Shown piece by piece: positions 45,644-56,555 of a stretch of 64,000 bases of DNA. Within the stretch, counting starts at the first letter, position 1, and every line of letters starts with the position of its first letter. The translations under genes and the position numbers were made by a program. Origin of the DNA: Perkinsus olseni (taxonomy: Eukaryota > Perkinsozoa > Perkinsida); the NCBI GenBank assembly GCA_013115125.1, contig JABANN010000005.1, positions 62,001 to 126,000 of the forward strand. The letters are read 5' to 3'. The notes beneath the pieces were generated by a model. That model made no database searches, was not told where the DNA came from, and saw only the letters and a program-made list of their open reading frames with translations.

Positions 45644-46311
45644 CTGTCTTGGCTCTGCTCTCCACAATCGCTCTGCTGTCGCTGTATGCTTGACGTCTGT
45701 CGATACCCAAACCGCTTCATTGCGCTACTGTAGCATTTCTGGTCTCGGAATTTAGTCCATAGGAGAGGACCCATCCGTGGGATAGATTCAGCATGGAAAG
45801 TAATTCTCTAGAAAGTAGAGGAGCGTTGTGTTGAGCCTCGTAACGAGGCCCTCGTTCCAGTTGGATCACCATAGTGAAGTACCCTAGTGCCTACGTATAT
45901 GTCGTTTGAGTTAGTCAGATGTGTCAGGCCATACAGATGTTGGCGCCCAAGCGGGCCGTTGAGCGAAACGTCTCGCCTCTCAGTGGATAATTAGGGACGC
46001 TACTCGGACGCGTGTGCCCGGAGCTCCCACGCATTCAGCTCATCCCACCTTACCATTGGACGCGTACTTGAAGCAGCTTCGTCTGTTGAATAGGGATGGT
46101 ATGTGTTTCTTTCCAGAGCCATGTGTTGAGATTCTCATGTTGAATCTTAGCGCAATGGTTGCTCACGTTTTATGGGTGTCTTTTCGGCTCACAGTGTTCT
46201 CCATCATCTCTCATGAACCCATTACTCATACTTAGTCCGCCTACATCAGAACATACTCAATTGCATCATGTGCGTTTGCTTAAGTTGTCTCTTCGGCTAT
46301 TGGCTATTCAA
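45644..46311. other. Spacer between array copies 1 and 2
   Basis: Contains flank sequence shared with other spacers (GCATGRAAG...GCGTTGYGTT around 45790-45830). A hairpin GCCTCGT/ACGAGGC continues as CCTCGT (45835-45855). A truncated type-A 5' end stops soon after an ATG at about 46213-46220 (MNPLLIL then TAG), just before the functional-type 5' end of copy 2. Confidence 0.6.
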
Positions 46312-47454
46312 ATGTATCCGTTCCTCTGCTCTACCATAGCCCTCGAGTCGGAAGTCGTGAAGTCCTGGTTCTGCCGCTTCGACGGAGCGAGATTCCTCAA
46401 TGATGTTGATAGAGAAGTGTCGGCCTTCCTCGGCAAGAGTTCGAGAGAGCTCACCTTCAACTGCCCCAGCAATACGGTCATCCTACCTGACATTGGGTTC
46501 ATCTTCATCAGACGCGGTGTGCTGATGGTAGCCCAATATTTAGAGAAAGATGTAGCTCTAGGGCCACTCGCCAGCCCGGCAACCGCTCCACATGTACGTG
46601 TCCCCAGCGCCGAAGGCGACGAGTGGGGTCATTGTTATGATCCCGTTGAGGACGAACTCTACATTCTCTTCAATGAAGGAGATGCTTTCCTATTGGACGT
46701 ACACTCGCTAGCCGACGACGCCAATCTTACCTCGCGTACTCTGGTGGTTGAAGGGATGATGCAGTTTGCAGGAGGTCGCTCGATTTGCAGAGGGGACACG
46801 GCGTTTGTAGCTGGTCGCATGTATTTACCCTGTTCTGGAGAGGCCTTTCGAAATGAACCTCCTTGGCTGGTCTGTCTCGATGCCCGGGATAGGTCGATGG
46901 GCACCATTCAAGCGCAGATGATTTGCCAACTATCCGACTCGTCTTCCAACAGGCCGATTTCACTTGTCTGCGAAGCGGAGCGAGTGACTGATTGTGTCAT
47001 ATGCATTGCTTACTATAACAGTGATGAAGAATGGGCTTTCCGTAAACTACTAGTCACCCACCGTGGGAGTAAAGTATCTGCGGTCAGCCTGTCCTCATAG
47101 ACGATTCGCAGGCCACAGGATTTCAGGGTTATGGAGTATCAGTTATTAAAGAAGAATCTATTGCTATTGTGTATCGTGGGAGACTCGCATCATGATCACT
47201 TCTATAGCTTGTGTGATGAACGAGGCCGTGAGCTCGGAGCGAGAAGGGGACAGTTGAGTGAGCTTGAACCCCAGCAGACTCTCATCTCAGATGATGGCAC
47301 AATCTACATCAGGTCGGGGTTCACTGGGACGATTCACGACCCAGTTGACTGTGTTCATGCTTTTCGCACTCAAGGAAGATATCTCATGCATACCGAGATT
47401 CCTAATTGGTTCTTCGATAATAAAGAACTTCACGTCGAGCCTGTGGATCGCTAG
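46312..47454 (+). pseudogene. Array family copy 2, full length but for one in-frame TAG
   Basis: Starts MYPFLCSTIALESEVVKSWF at 46312 and runs in one frame to the family terminus (IPNWFFDN ... VEPVDR, stop 47452-47454). The only interruption is a TAG at 47098-47100 where the sister copies have TGG (SLSLWPI in copy 4). The frame is kept on both sides. Either a very young nonsense allele, a sequencing difference, or a site of read-through. Its N-terminal block is as conserved as in the intact copies. Confidence 0.75.
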
Positions 47455-47653
47455 GGCCTGACTCTCTCTGTCTATGTGCTGTTGCTGTATAATTGACTTC
47501 CGTCACTGATTTCGTTTGCGCTTTTGTCTGTAGCATTCCTCGTCTATGGGAGCGATCGATTCAGCATGAGAGCTACTCTTGGAAAGAACGAGTCAGCGTT
47601 TTGTTGTTCTCCTCTCGTGTAGGATCGGTTCATCGTGATAGTTACGGAAAGTG

Positions 47654-47677
47654 GGCTGGTGGCACCAGCCTGGTGCC
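47654..47677. repeat. Alternating hairpin in the copy 2-3 spacer
   Basis: GGCTGGTG/CACCAGCC (47654-47670, 1-nt loop) overlaps GGCACCAG/CTGGTGCC (47661-47677, 1-nt loop). A further GGTCAC/GTGACC hairpin is at 47755-47769. The equivalent spacers of other copies lack the first. Confidence 0.85.
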
Positions 47678-48150
47678 ACTGCTCGCCGGGCGGAAAACCC
47701 ACTTGCTTAATATGGATGGTTGGTGTTGAGATCTTTAACCTGGTCGTGATGTTTGGTCACTACGTGACCGTCATGATATGTGTGTCCACTCGGTTCACAC
47801 TGTGAACTTCACAGTCTCTTCATCAACTCCTATGAACCCATTCCTCAGCTCTACGATAGCTTCCGAGTCCGCAGTAGTTAAGTTCCGGTTCCGCCGTAAC
47901 TTGGGAGGTGAAGGATTCCTCAATGATGTTGGTAGAGAGGCCTCGGACTTCCTCAGCAAGAGTTCGAGAGAGCTCACCTCCAACTGCCCCTGCAATACCG
48001 TGATGTTACCTGACATTAGGTCCACCTTCATCAGACGTGGCGTACTGATGGTGGCCCGGCATTTGAAGGAGGAGCCTCGCTCTCGCGCCGCTCTTCAGCC
48101 CAGCTGCGATTCCACAATTACTTATCCCTGGTGGGAAGGGTTTCCTGTGT

Positions 48151-48167
48151 AGTTGGTGACACCAACT
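48151..48167. repeat. Hairpin inserted in array copy 3
   Basis: AGTTGGTG and CACCAACT around one base. Aligned by eye with copy 6, these bases have no counterpart between the GGTTTCCTG-like and TGTTACGACC-like segments, so they look inserted. Confidence 0.8.
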
Positions 48168-48267
48168 TGCTGTTACGACCCTGTTGAGGACGCCCTTTAT
48201 ATCCTCTACTGGAAAGATGATGCATGCTCGCTCTACGTGAATTCGCTCGCAGACGGGTTCGACTCGA

Positions 48268-48307
48268 CTCGGGTCACCCGAGCAACCGAGTCTTCGCGCA
48301 TGTGCGC
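48268..48307. repeat. Two hairpins in array copy 3
   Basis: CTCGGGT/ACCCGAG (48268-48282, 1-nt loop) and GCGCA/TGCGC (48296-48307, 2-nt loop). Copy 6 has a simple GGGTTCGACCCGAGCACC run at the first site. Confidence 0.75.
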
Positions 48308-48350
48308 TGTAATCCATCATCAATCATTCAACCCGATGAGTTTCGTCTAG

Positions 48351-49358
48351 CTCCTCTGCAGCCTCCTCGACCCCATCTTTGAGACGTCTTCAGTTAAGTC
48401 AAACCACTAGGTTTTCAGAGTCACCGCTGGTACTTCCTTGTGCAGGCGTGCAAATACCTTTGCACTATAACTCAGTACAGTGTGGCTATTTGAGGCGGGG
48501 CTCAAAGAGAGGTAAGATTGGACTGGATAGGAGCTAAGCAATAATGTGATATACAGGTTACTGAGCTAAGCTAAGCTTAGTGTAGCACGTATACTCATGC
48601 ACGCGAGTGCAGGGCGCATAGTAAGGTCAGACGGCTGTCTGATACTAATGATACATAGTAGCGGTAAACTACGAGCTGAGTGGTACTGAACCAGACTGTA
48701 GCTGTTACTTAGCGAACACTATAGGCGTCACTGTGTTGTCACTATAGTGCATCTTTGTTAGCACGCATACACAAGCTCGCTATTAGCGAGTCGCTAATGA
48801 TCCCCAGTCGGGTAGAAGAATCTTTCATCTTCCTTAGGATTCGTGCTCATGCTGTGATGAATTCATTCCACTTCACGCCACCAAATTAAAACCAACCACC
48901 CCAGAGAAGGAAAGGATAGAAGATAAGTATCAAAATAAACACTACGAGTGGTTAATCAACCGCAGAGAAAATACTATCAGCAACGGCATATCTATCTCAT
49001 TGCACACTAATCGTCGTCAGTGTTCAACTTGAAACCAGACAAGTCCTTCGCTAGACTGAGACTGTAGCTGTCCCGGTAGTGGTGTAGTGGAATCGCGAGA
49101 CATCAAGATTCTGCGACACTCGCTCCTTGATGAGCTTGGCCGTGCGGCTCATATAGCCCGAGTGACTGGTGGTGGTCTCGAATGCCTGGCCTTCGAACTC
49201 GAGCCTCAAGTAAAACATTCCGATGACAAAACTGAGCAGATTTGTGCGCCAGGATCTCAGGGAAGGTTCCCTCCTACAAATCCCCTCGGAGTGGGCTCCA
49301 AACTCAATTATATCATGTGCGTTCGCTCAAGTTGTCTCTTGTTCTATTGGCTATTTCA
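48351..49358. other. Long spacer with repeats and hairpins, no gene
   Basis: No coding frame is supported. Palindromes: GTGCAAA/TTTGCAC (48448-48465), TCAGAC/GTCTGA (about 48627-48642), CACTATAG/CTATAGTG (48717-48749), and CTCGCT/AGCGAG overlapping ATTAGCGA/TCGCTAAT (48776-48798). Bases 48475-48520 resemble 12918-12965. Confidence 0.6.
48475..48520. repeat. Short dispersed repeat, second copy
   Basis: ACAGTGTGGCTATTTGAG and about 25 following bases resemble the sequence after the hairpin at 12901-12923. Only two copies are seen in the window. Its origin is unknown; it does not match a tRNA or a spliced leader that I can recall. Confidence 0.5.
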
Positions 49359-50182
49359 ATGGACCCATTCCTCTGCTCTACCATCGCTCTCGAGTCGGCC
49401 GCTGTGAAATCCAGGTTCAACCGCTTCGATGGAGCAAGATTCCTCAATGATGTTGGTAGAGAGGTGTCGGCCTTCCTCGGCAAGAGTTCGAGAGAGCTCA
49501 CCTTCAAATGCCCCAGCAATACCGTCATCCTACCTGACATTTGGTTCATGTTCATCAGACGTGGTGTGCTGATGGTAGCCCAGTATTTAGAGAAGGGTAT
49601 AGCTTTAGTACCACTTTTCAGCCCGGCTACCGCTCCGCATCTGCATGTCGCCAGCGGTTCTCTGACTCGTCTCCCGGTGGGCCGATTTCACTTGTCTGCG
49701 AGAGGTATCGAGCGAGCGATTGTGTCATATCTGTTGCTTACTGCAGCAGTGATGGGGAATGGGTTTTACGTAAACTATTGCTCACTTATCTCGGGGCTAG
49801 AATATCTGCGGCCAGCCTGTCCTTATGGCCGATTCACAGGCCACGCGATTGCCGGGTTATGGAGTATCAGTTATTAAAGAAGAATCTATTGTTATTGTGT
49901 ACCATGGGAGACTCGCATCATGATCATTTCTATAGCTTATGTGATGAAAGGGGCCGTGAGCTCGGAGCGAGAAGGGGACAGTTGAGTGAGCTTGAACCTG
50001 AGCAGGCTCTCATCTCAGATGATGGCACAATCTACATCAAGTCAGAGTTCGCTGAGGCGATGCATAACCCAGTTGATTGTGTTCATGCTTTTTACACTCA
50101 GTCACGACATCTCATACGCACCGAGGTCCCTAATTGGTTTTTCAATAATAGAGAGCTTCAAATCGAGCCCGTGGATCGCTAG
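49359..50182 (+). pseudogene. Array family copy 4, internal deletion with frame change
   Basis: Starts MDPFLCSTIALESAAVKSRF at 49359 and is normal to HLHVASG near 49655. About 330 bp of the family's middle part is missing there (GHCYDP through the CLD segment). The remainder resumes in another frame (GGPISLVCERYRASDCVISV, about 49676) and continues to the family C terminus (VPNWFFNN, stop 50180-50182). Confidence 0.8.
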
Positions 50183-50729
50183 GGCCTAACTCTCATTGTG
50201 TTCGTGCTGTCTCTGCAAACTTGATTTATGTCTATGATTTCAAAAGCGATCATTCGCTCAAGACTTGGGTGACAAGTCGCTCCATTCTTCAACTGTCTGT
50301 ATCATTCCGCGTCCATAAGCGCGATTCATTTAGTATAACAGCTACTCTGGGAAAGAATAATCTAGCGTTGCGTCACGCGCCTCGTCCCGAATTGGATCGG
50401 GTGATGCTCAGCGGAAGTGCGCTAGTGTCCATACAATGTTCATGTGTTGTACTTTTCGCCTGGGCTTTTGCGGCAGCTCGCACAGTTGCTTGGGCCGAGT
50501 GCATCGAAGAATGAAACTTCTCGCCCCTTTATGGCTGATTAATCTCGGAGCTAGACGCTTGCGCGCAGGCTCCAATCGTTGTGAACGCTCGCTTGTTTAT
50601 TCCACTCGAGAAAGCTGGCGAGGAAACCACCTACTCAATAAGGATAGGGGGTGTTGAGGATCTGATCGCGATGTTTGGTCAAGACGTGACCAAATAACGA
50701 AGAGATGTGTGCCCATTTGGTTAACTCTC
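50183..50729. other. Spacer between array copies 4 and 5
   Basis: Non-coding by eye, with flank sequence shared with other spacers. A hairpin TTTGGTCA/TGACCAAA (50675-50695) lies 35 bp before the copy 5 ATG. Confidence 0.6.
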
Positions 50730-51867
50730 ATGAGCCCATTCCTCTCTTCTACCATAGCCCTCGAGTCAGCAGTCGTCAAGTACAGGTTTCGCCGTAACTT
50801 GGAGGGTGGCGGATTCCTCAATGATGTTGGCAGAGAGGTCTCGGCCTTCCTCGGTAAGAGTTCGAGAGAGCTCACCTTCAACTGCCCCAGCAATACGGTC
50901 ATGCTGCCGTACATCAGCTTCATGTTCATTAGACGTGGCGTGCTGATGGTAGCCCAAAGCTCAAAAGAAGGGCTATCTTTAGTGCCACTGTTCAGCCCGG
51001 CTACCACTCCACACCTGCAAATCGCCAGTGCCGGAGGCTTCATGTGGGGTCATTGCTATGACCCTCTCGAGGACGAGCTGTACATGCTCAGGAGTGAGGA
51101 GAATTCTTTCTTCCTGCACGTGGCTCGCTAGCCGATGGCGCTGATCCGCCTTGCCGTTCCCTTGTGGTTGAAGGGATGCTGAAGTTTGCAGGAGGCAGCT
51201 CGAATTGCAGAGGAGAGATGGCATTTGCAGCCGGTCGCGTGTATTTACCCTGTTCTGTTGAGGCCTTCCGAGGCGAACCTTTTTGGCTTGTCTGTCTTGA
51301 TGCCCGGAACAGGTCGATGGGCACCATTCAAGCGCAGATGTGGCGATTATACGACTCGTCCTCCGGATGGCCCATTTATCTCGTCTGCGAGACGAATCGA
51401 GTGAGCGATTGCGTCATATCTGTTGCTTACTGCAACACGGGCGAAGAATGGGTTTTGCGTAAACTATCGATCACTATCACGGGAGTGAAGTATCTGCGAC
51501 TTGCCTGTCCTCGTGGCCGATTGGTGAACCACACGATTGCAGGGTTATGGAGTATCAGTTATTGACGAAGAATCTATTGTCGTTGTGCAGCTCAGGAAAC
51601 TCGCATTATTATTACCACTATAGCTTGTGCGATGAACGAGGCCGTGAGCTTGGAGCGAGAAGAGGCCAGTTGGTTGAACTTGAGCCGGTGCAGACTCTCG
51701 TCTCGGATGATGGCACAATCTACATCAAATCGGGATTCACTCAGACGATACACAACCCAGTTGATTGTGTTCACGCTTTCTACACTCTGTCACGACATCT
51801 CATGCTCTCCGAGATTCGTAATTGGTTCTTCGATAATAAATCGATCCACCTCGAGCCGATGGTCTAG
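50730..51867 (+). pseudogene. Array family copy 5, at least two frameshifts
   Basis: Starts MSPFLSSTIALESAVVKYRF at 50730. The frame shifts near 51120, where one base is missing in the segment coding for LHVHSLADG (reads LHVAR then TAG). It continues in a second frame (VEGMLKFAGGSSNCRGEMAF, 51164 onward), and shifts again near 51470-51545 before the last part (MEYQLLTKNLLSLCSSGNSH, 51547-51867, stop at 51865-51867). Almost full length otherwise. Confidence 0.8.
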
Positions 51868-52493
51868 CTGTGCTCGCGAGGGTTGAACGTCCACTATATT
51901 TGTGCAGTCGCTGTATACTTGACGTTTGCCGATGGTTTCGATCAATCGAGTGTTCCCACCACTTTGTTCCACTGCGCTATTGTCTGTAGCATTTCTCGTC
52001 TAAGATTTCAGTTCATGGGAGCGGTTGATTTAGCATGAAAGCTAATTTATGAGAAGCAGCGTAGCGTTGCGTTTTGCTCCACTTGCGGTGGGTTATCGCG
52101 GTGAAGCGTCCTAGCTTCCGCAGAATGTTTTTCATGAACAGTTCATGCGGTTCACTCTTGACTTACTGTGACACGTCACGTGGTTGTATGTGCCGGGTTA
52201 CTCGTAGAATGGAGCGTCTGGCTTCTGAGAAAATATTCAAGCTCGTGTCTCAGGCGCCTGTGCATGGGCCACCTCAACATTTGGCTCGGACTCAGTCGTG
52301 CATCCCAAATCGTCTGAACTCTTCGATGTGAATCTGAAGATTTTTGTCTCACATTATTTGAAGCAAGACCACCTGCTCAATTAGAACGTTGGGTGTTGGG
52401 ATCCTCACTGAGTGAGGCTCACTCTGATCCCAACCGCGATTTTTGAACGCTTTATGTTGGTCCGTTTGGTTCACAGTCTCTTCATCAACTTTC
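51868..52493. other. Spacer between array copies 5 and 6
   Basis: No gene. A nested hairpin lies at 52395-52434: outer arms GTTGGGATC/GATCCCAAC enclose CTCACT, AGTGAG, CTCACT in alternation. It sits 60 bp before the copy 6 ATG. Confidence 0.65.
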
Positions 52494-53660
52494 ATGAACC
52501 CATTCCTCTGCTCTACCGTAGCTCTTGAGTCCGCAGCTGTGAAGTCAAGGTTCCGCCGTTACTTAAGTGATGGCGGATTCCTCAATGATGTTGGCAGAGA
52601 AGTGTCGGCCTTCCTTGGCAAGAGTTCGAGAGAGCTCACCTTCAACTGCCCCAGCAATACCGTCATGCTCCCTGACATCAGCTTCATGTTCATCAGGCGT
52701 GGTGTGCTGATGGTAGCCCGGTGTTTGAAAGAGGAGCTCGCTCTCGTGCCGCTCTTCAGCCCAGCTGCAGCTCCACAACTATGTATACCCCGCGGTGACG
52801 GTTCCCTGGGCAGCTTCTGTTACCACCCTGTTGAGGACGCCCTTTATATCCTCTACTGGAAAGGCAATACTTGCTCGCTCTACGTGCATTCGCTCGCAGA
52901 CGGGTTCGACCCGAGCACCCGAATCTTCGCAGTCGAGGGGATGCTCAACTCAACTCGAGATATCTCTATTTGCAGGAGTGAGATGGCTCTCGTATCCGGT
53001 CGCTTGTATCTGGCTTGCTCTGTACCCTTCCCCGAAAGTGGGCCTTTCTGGCTGGTCTGCCTCGATGTCCGAAACAAAGGAAAGATTACCATCCGTGCGC
53101 AAATAGTCTGGACCTTCACCGATTCCAGTTGCCATTGGCCCATGTCACCAATTGTCTCTGATCAGGATGACGAGAATAGTTGCGTCCTATGTGTTACCTA
53201 CTGTATCGGTGACGAAGAATGGGTTCTCCGTAAACTGTTGGTCGCCCATCGCGGGGGTAGAGTATCGGTGAAGAGCCTGTGCTCTTGGCCCATCGGACCA
53301 CCGGATGCTACGGTGGTGGAGTATCAGGTGTTGAAGAAGAACCTGCTCTTGCTGTGTGGCTTATTCAGGAATCGTCGTGAGGGTCGGTACTTCTACTCTC
53401 TATGCAACGAGCGAGGTCGTGAGCTCGGGATGAGAAGACATCAACTAAGTGACCTAGAACCCGTGCAGAGCCTCATCGCAGATGACGGCACCATTTTCAT
53501 TCAGTCAGGATTGAATCAGATGTCGGAAAACCCAGTGGATTGCATCAATGCTTTCCACACTCAAGCCCGACATCTCATGTGCACCGAGACTCCTTCCTGG
53601 TTCTTTGACGGTGACGTGGAGAAGACCCGTTGCTCATGCCGCATGAGTCTTGCGTTATGA
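52494..53660 (+). CDS. Array family copy 6, intact single-exon protein of 388 residues
   Basis: The ATG at 52494 (MNPFLCSTVALESAAVKSRF) aligns with the other copies; the upstream in-frame ATG at 52443 is outside the family. The N-terminal block FLNDVGREVSAFLGKSSREL is intact, as are the later segments VEDALYILYWKGNTCSLYVH, GRLYLACS, EYQVLKKNLLLLC, SLCNERGRELG, ADDGTIFIQSG, NPVDCINAFHTQ and TPSWFFDG. The C terminus is slightly longer than in copy 1 (ends SCRMSLAL). With copy 1 it is the best candidate for a working gene. Function unknown; no introns, signal peptide or membrane helix. Confidence 0.8.
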   Translation: MNPFLCSTVALESAAVKSRFRRYLSDGGFLNDVGREVSAFLGKSSRELTFNCPSNTVMLPDISFMFIRRGVLMVARCLKEELALVPLFSPAAAPQLCIPRGDGSLGSFCYHPVEDALYILYWKGNTCSLYVHSLADGFDPSTRIFAVEGMLNSTRDISICRSEMALVSGRLYLACSVPFPESGPFWLVCLDVRNKGKITIRAQIVWTFTDSSCHWPMSPIVSDQDDENSCVLCVTYCIGDEEWVLRKLLVAHRGGRVSVKSLCSWPIGPPDATVVEYQVLKKNLLLLCGLFRNRREGRYFYSLCNERGRELGMRRHQLSDLEPVQSLIADDGTIFIQSGLNQMSENPVDCINAFHTQARHLMCTETPSWFFDGDVEKTRCSCRMSLAL

Positions 53661-54317
53661 CTGGACGCCGGTCGGGCGAGTCGATCGAGTCGCAAGTCTA
53701 ATTTGTGCCACTGTTTTTTCATGTGTATTATTTCGCGTACTCCAATTTCTACTATCCCCGCATGTTAACGCCTACATTAGCATAAAAATTAGTTTCAAGA
53801 AAACAAGGAGAATGTTTGTTTCGTTCACTGAATTGGATACAGATCGGCTAGTCGGAGAGCCTGTGCTGGATGGCGATGCTCTGGTTGAGTCAGTAATTAC
53901 TCGTTGCAAATGGACTGGTATACAGTGTGATGGTGCTGTACGATCATCACCTACTATTCATTCGTCAGTGAATGTGATCTAGTTCGCATGGAGCTTGATA
54001 ATGTCTCCCTCTGAGGCGAAGAGTTTTCCGGGAGTTTTCCTGTCATAACGGGAGTCACAAAGACTTTCGTCACTTACGGGTGTGCCGGCGAAATTGATTG
54101 TACTATCACGCGCGCTGGCGAAATTGATTGTACTATCACGCGCGCTGGCGAAATTGATTGTACTATCACGCGCGCTGGCGAAATTGATCTTACTGATCGC
54201 GAAATAGGCCTTTAAAAGGTGTATTTTCTCTGGGCAGGTTGCTTCGCGAACTCTCTTACGGGGAATTGCATCACCTGTGTTCGCTTAGGTTATCTCTTTT
54301 CCCATCGTCACCTTCGA
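53661..54317. other. Spacer with a 30-bp tandem repeat
   Basis: No gene supported. The main feature is the repeat at 54088-54190. Confidence 0.6.
54088..54190. repeat. 30-bp tandem repeat, about 3.4 copies
   Basis: The unit GCGAAATTGATTGTACTATC followed by ACGCGCGCTG repeats at 54088-54117, 54118-54147 and 54148-54177 without a difference, then a partial copy to about 54190. It lies about 130 bp before the 5' remnant of copy 7. Identical units imply recent expansion. Confidence 0.95.
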
Positions 54318-55328
54318 TGAACCCGTTTGTCCGCTCATCTGTAGCCCTCGAGTCAGAAGCCCTCAATACTACCTGACATTGCGTTCATGTTCATCAGACG
54401 TGGTGTGCTGATGGTGGCCCAATTCTGGGAAGAGAAGATAAATCTGGTGCCACTGTTTGCCCCAACAGCCACTCCGCAACTAGAAATCGAGGATTTCGAA
54501 GGTGCCGTATGGGGTCACTGTTATGACCCGGTTGAAGACGAGCTCTACATCCTTGACAACGAGGGAAGTTTTTTCCTGCTGCGTGTGCATTCGCTCACTG
54601 AAGGCGTCCACCCTCGCACCCGGACAATCACAGTTGAAGGGATGCTCAATTTCGTACATGGCTGCTCGGATTGCCGAATAGAGCTGCCATTCGTCGACGG
54701 CCGTTTCTACACAGCCTGCTCCAGATCGAGGGCCTCGGCTCAACCCCTATTTCTCATCTGTATCGATGCGCGGAATCGTTCAAATGGTACTGTTCGAGCC
54801 CAGATAGTTCGGCAGCATACTGATTCGTCTGTGGATGCACCACTATCACTCGTTGCCACCGAGACGCGAGACAGGGATGAATTTGTTTTATCTGTAACTT
54901 ACGGCAATACGAGGGGAGAATGTATCTTCGAGAAGCTGTTAGTTAAAAATCGGGATGGAAGGGCTTCGTCAGTGAGTCTGTGCTCATGGCTTCTCGGAAC
55001 GAATGATGCCCTGGTGGTGGAATACCTGATATTGAAGAGAAACCTTCTGTTATTTTGCAAGTCAGGGGACCCTGGTCGTTGCGAATATTATTACTGCTTA
55101 TGTGATGAACGCGGGCGTGAACTCGGAGCTCGACGGGTGCAGTTCACCGAACTTAGTCCGATGGAGATCCTCGCCGCGGATGATGGTACAATCTATGTCA
55201 AGACGGAATTGACTCTGCTGCCAGACAACCCAGTGGATTGTGTTCATGCGTTCTATACCCAAGCCCGGCATCCCGAGTGCAGTGAGACGCCGAATTGGTT
55301 TTTTGATGGCGGAAACGGTGAGATATGA
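54318..55328 (+). pseudogene. Array family copy 7, 5' deletion, rest open
   Basis: A family start (MNPFVRSSVALESEAL) is seen at about 54318, then roughly 110 bp covering most of the conserved N-terminal block is missing and the frame breaks. From MFIRRGVLMVAQFWEEKINL (54387) the frame is open to the stop at 55326-55328, giving 313 residues with all later family segments (GHCYDPVEDELYILDNEGSF; ADDGTIYVKTEL; NPVDCVHAFYTQ; TPNWFFDG). It is the most diverged copy in sequence, yet its long open frame may still be made as a shorter protein. Confidence 0.65.
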
Positions 55329-56284
55329 TTCCGCAGCTAGTTGAGCTTGGTTGTATTCGACGACGAGCGTCTAAACGTTGTAGTTATCCGTGTATCATGG
55401 CCCGTGATTCACGGTTACCATATCTCCCAGATGTGACCTTTTGAAAAGGTCCCTTTTCCAAAGCCTGCTCTTGCTACATCGTAAGTTCTATGCCGCTTAG
55501 TCGTTCTATGGGAGGTGAACATTGAGTTATTTGCTAGCTTTCCTCGTCGTCATTCCTCTTCATGAAGTTCTGACGCATTGATGATTGCGCTAGTGGTAGT
55601 CGCGATTTGATCATTTGGATAGTCCCGGAGTGGTTTGAGTTGTGCACGTGGGGTGGCAAGTTGCCACAGCCAATGGATGCTCACATATCGGGCATGGGAG
55701 CTGTTCGAGGCGCTACTTCGTAGACTGCTGGCCTGCGCTCCTCATCGTCTAGTATTCAAGCCATACCACTTCATCCCCGAATTGGGGACCCCAATTATGT
55801 TCGGATTGCGTTGCATACCACTAGGTAACGTAGCAATAGCTTATTGGCGAGTCTGTAGCGTGCAGCTGCGCCCCATGCGGGGGCGATTGTATGTGACCCG
55901 GTGTATGTGTTGGTCCCGACATATTATGGATGTGACATTCTTGAATTCTCATTGTCATTGGATTCAACAATGTCATTCTTGTCTGGTCACGTGTCAAACT
56001 TGCACGGGAAATGGTGTAAACTTTACACTGTAAAGACACCATTAACCTCGATGGCACGCATGCGCATACCACACTGCACGCATGTACAAGGCAGAACTCG
56101 GCAGTCAGTGCGCATCAATCCTCAATACTCGGCCCGAGGATCTCGGGCACTCATCAATGGGCCTGGTCGCGCGGCTCGAGTTGTCTGGGCCGTTACTATC
56201 TGCTCGTCAATGACGAGTCGTCATACTCGAGGATTTAATTATCTGTGATCGTTCAGGTCATCTCTTCTACCATCGGCCACTCCA
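55329..56284. other. Spacer between array copies 7 and 8
   Basis: Open frames here (for example 55635-56033) have no family support. No gene called; nothing notable beyond short AT/GC alternations. Confidence 0.45.
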
Positions 56285-56533
56285 ATGAACCCATTTCTCG
56301 GCTCTACCGTAGCCCTCGAGTCGGCACCTGTGAAGTCAAGGTTCAGCCGTTACGTGAGTGATGGCAGATTCCTCAATGATGTCGGTAGAGAAGTGTCGGC
56401 TTTCCTCGGCAAGAGTTCGAGAGAGCTCACCTTCAACTGCCCCTGCACTACCGTCATGCTACCTGACATTTGGTTCATCTTCATTATACGCGGTGTGCTG
56501 ATGGTGGTCCAGTATTTAGAGGAGGATATTGCT

Positions 56534-56555
56534 CTGGTCCGGGACCAGTGGTCCC
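56534..56555. repeat. Alternating hairpin inserted in array copy 8
   Basis: CTGGTCC (56534-56540), GGACCAG (56542-56548) and TGGTCCC (56549-56555) form two overlapping 1-nt-loop hairpins. Sister copies read CTGGTGCCGCTTTTCAGCCC straight through, so about 15 bases are extra. Confidence 0.85.

Larger units (their letters stand above)
47832..48350 (+). pseudogene. Array family copy 3, 5' half only, frameshifted
   Basis: Begins MNPFLSSTIASESAVVKFRF at 47832 with the conserved block (FLNDVGREASDFLSKSSREL). The frame is lost after HLKEEP near 48075. The next recognisable segment (CYDPVEDALYILYWKDDACS, from about 48170) is in another frame, and the copy ends near 48320 with no 3' half. Three short palindromes interrupt it relative to copy 6: AGTTGGTG/CACCAACT at 48151-48167, CTCGGGT/ACCCGAG at 48268-48282 and GCGCA/TGCGC at 48296-48307. 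Confidence 0.8.

Noticed and set aside
55635-56033. Cys- and His-rich 132-codon frame, possibly a zinc protein
   Set aside because: Cysteines show no regular spacing, there is no paralogue, and it lies in an array spacer.
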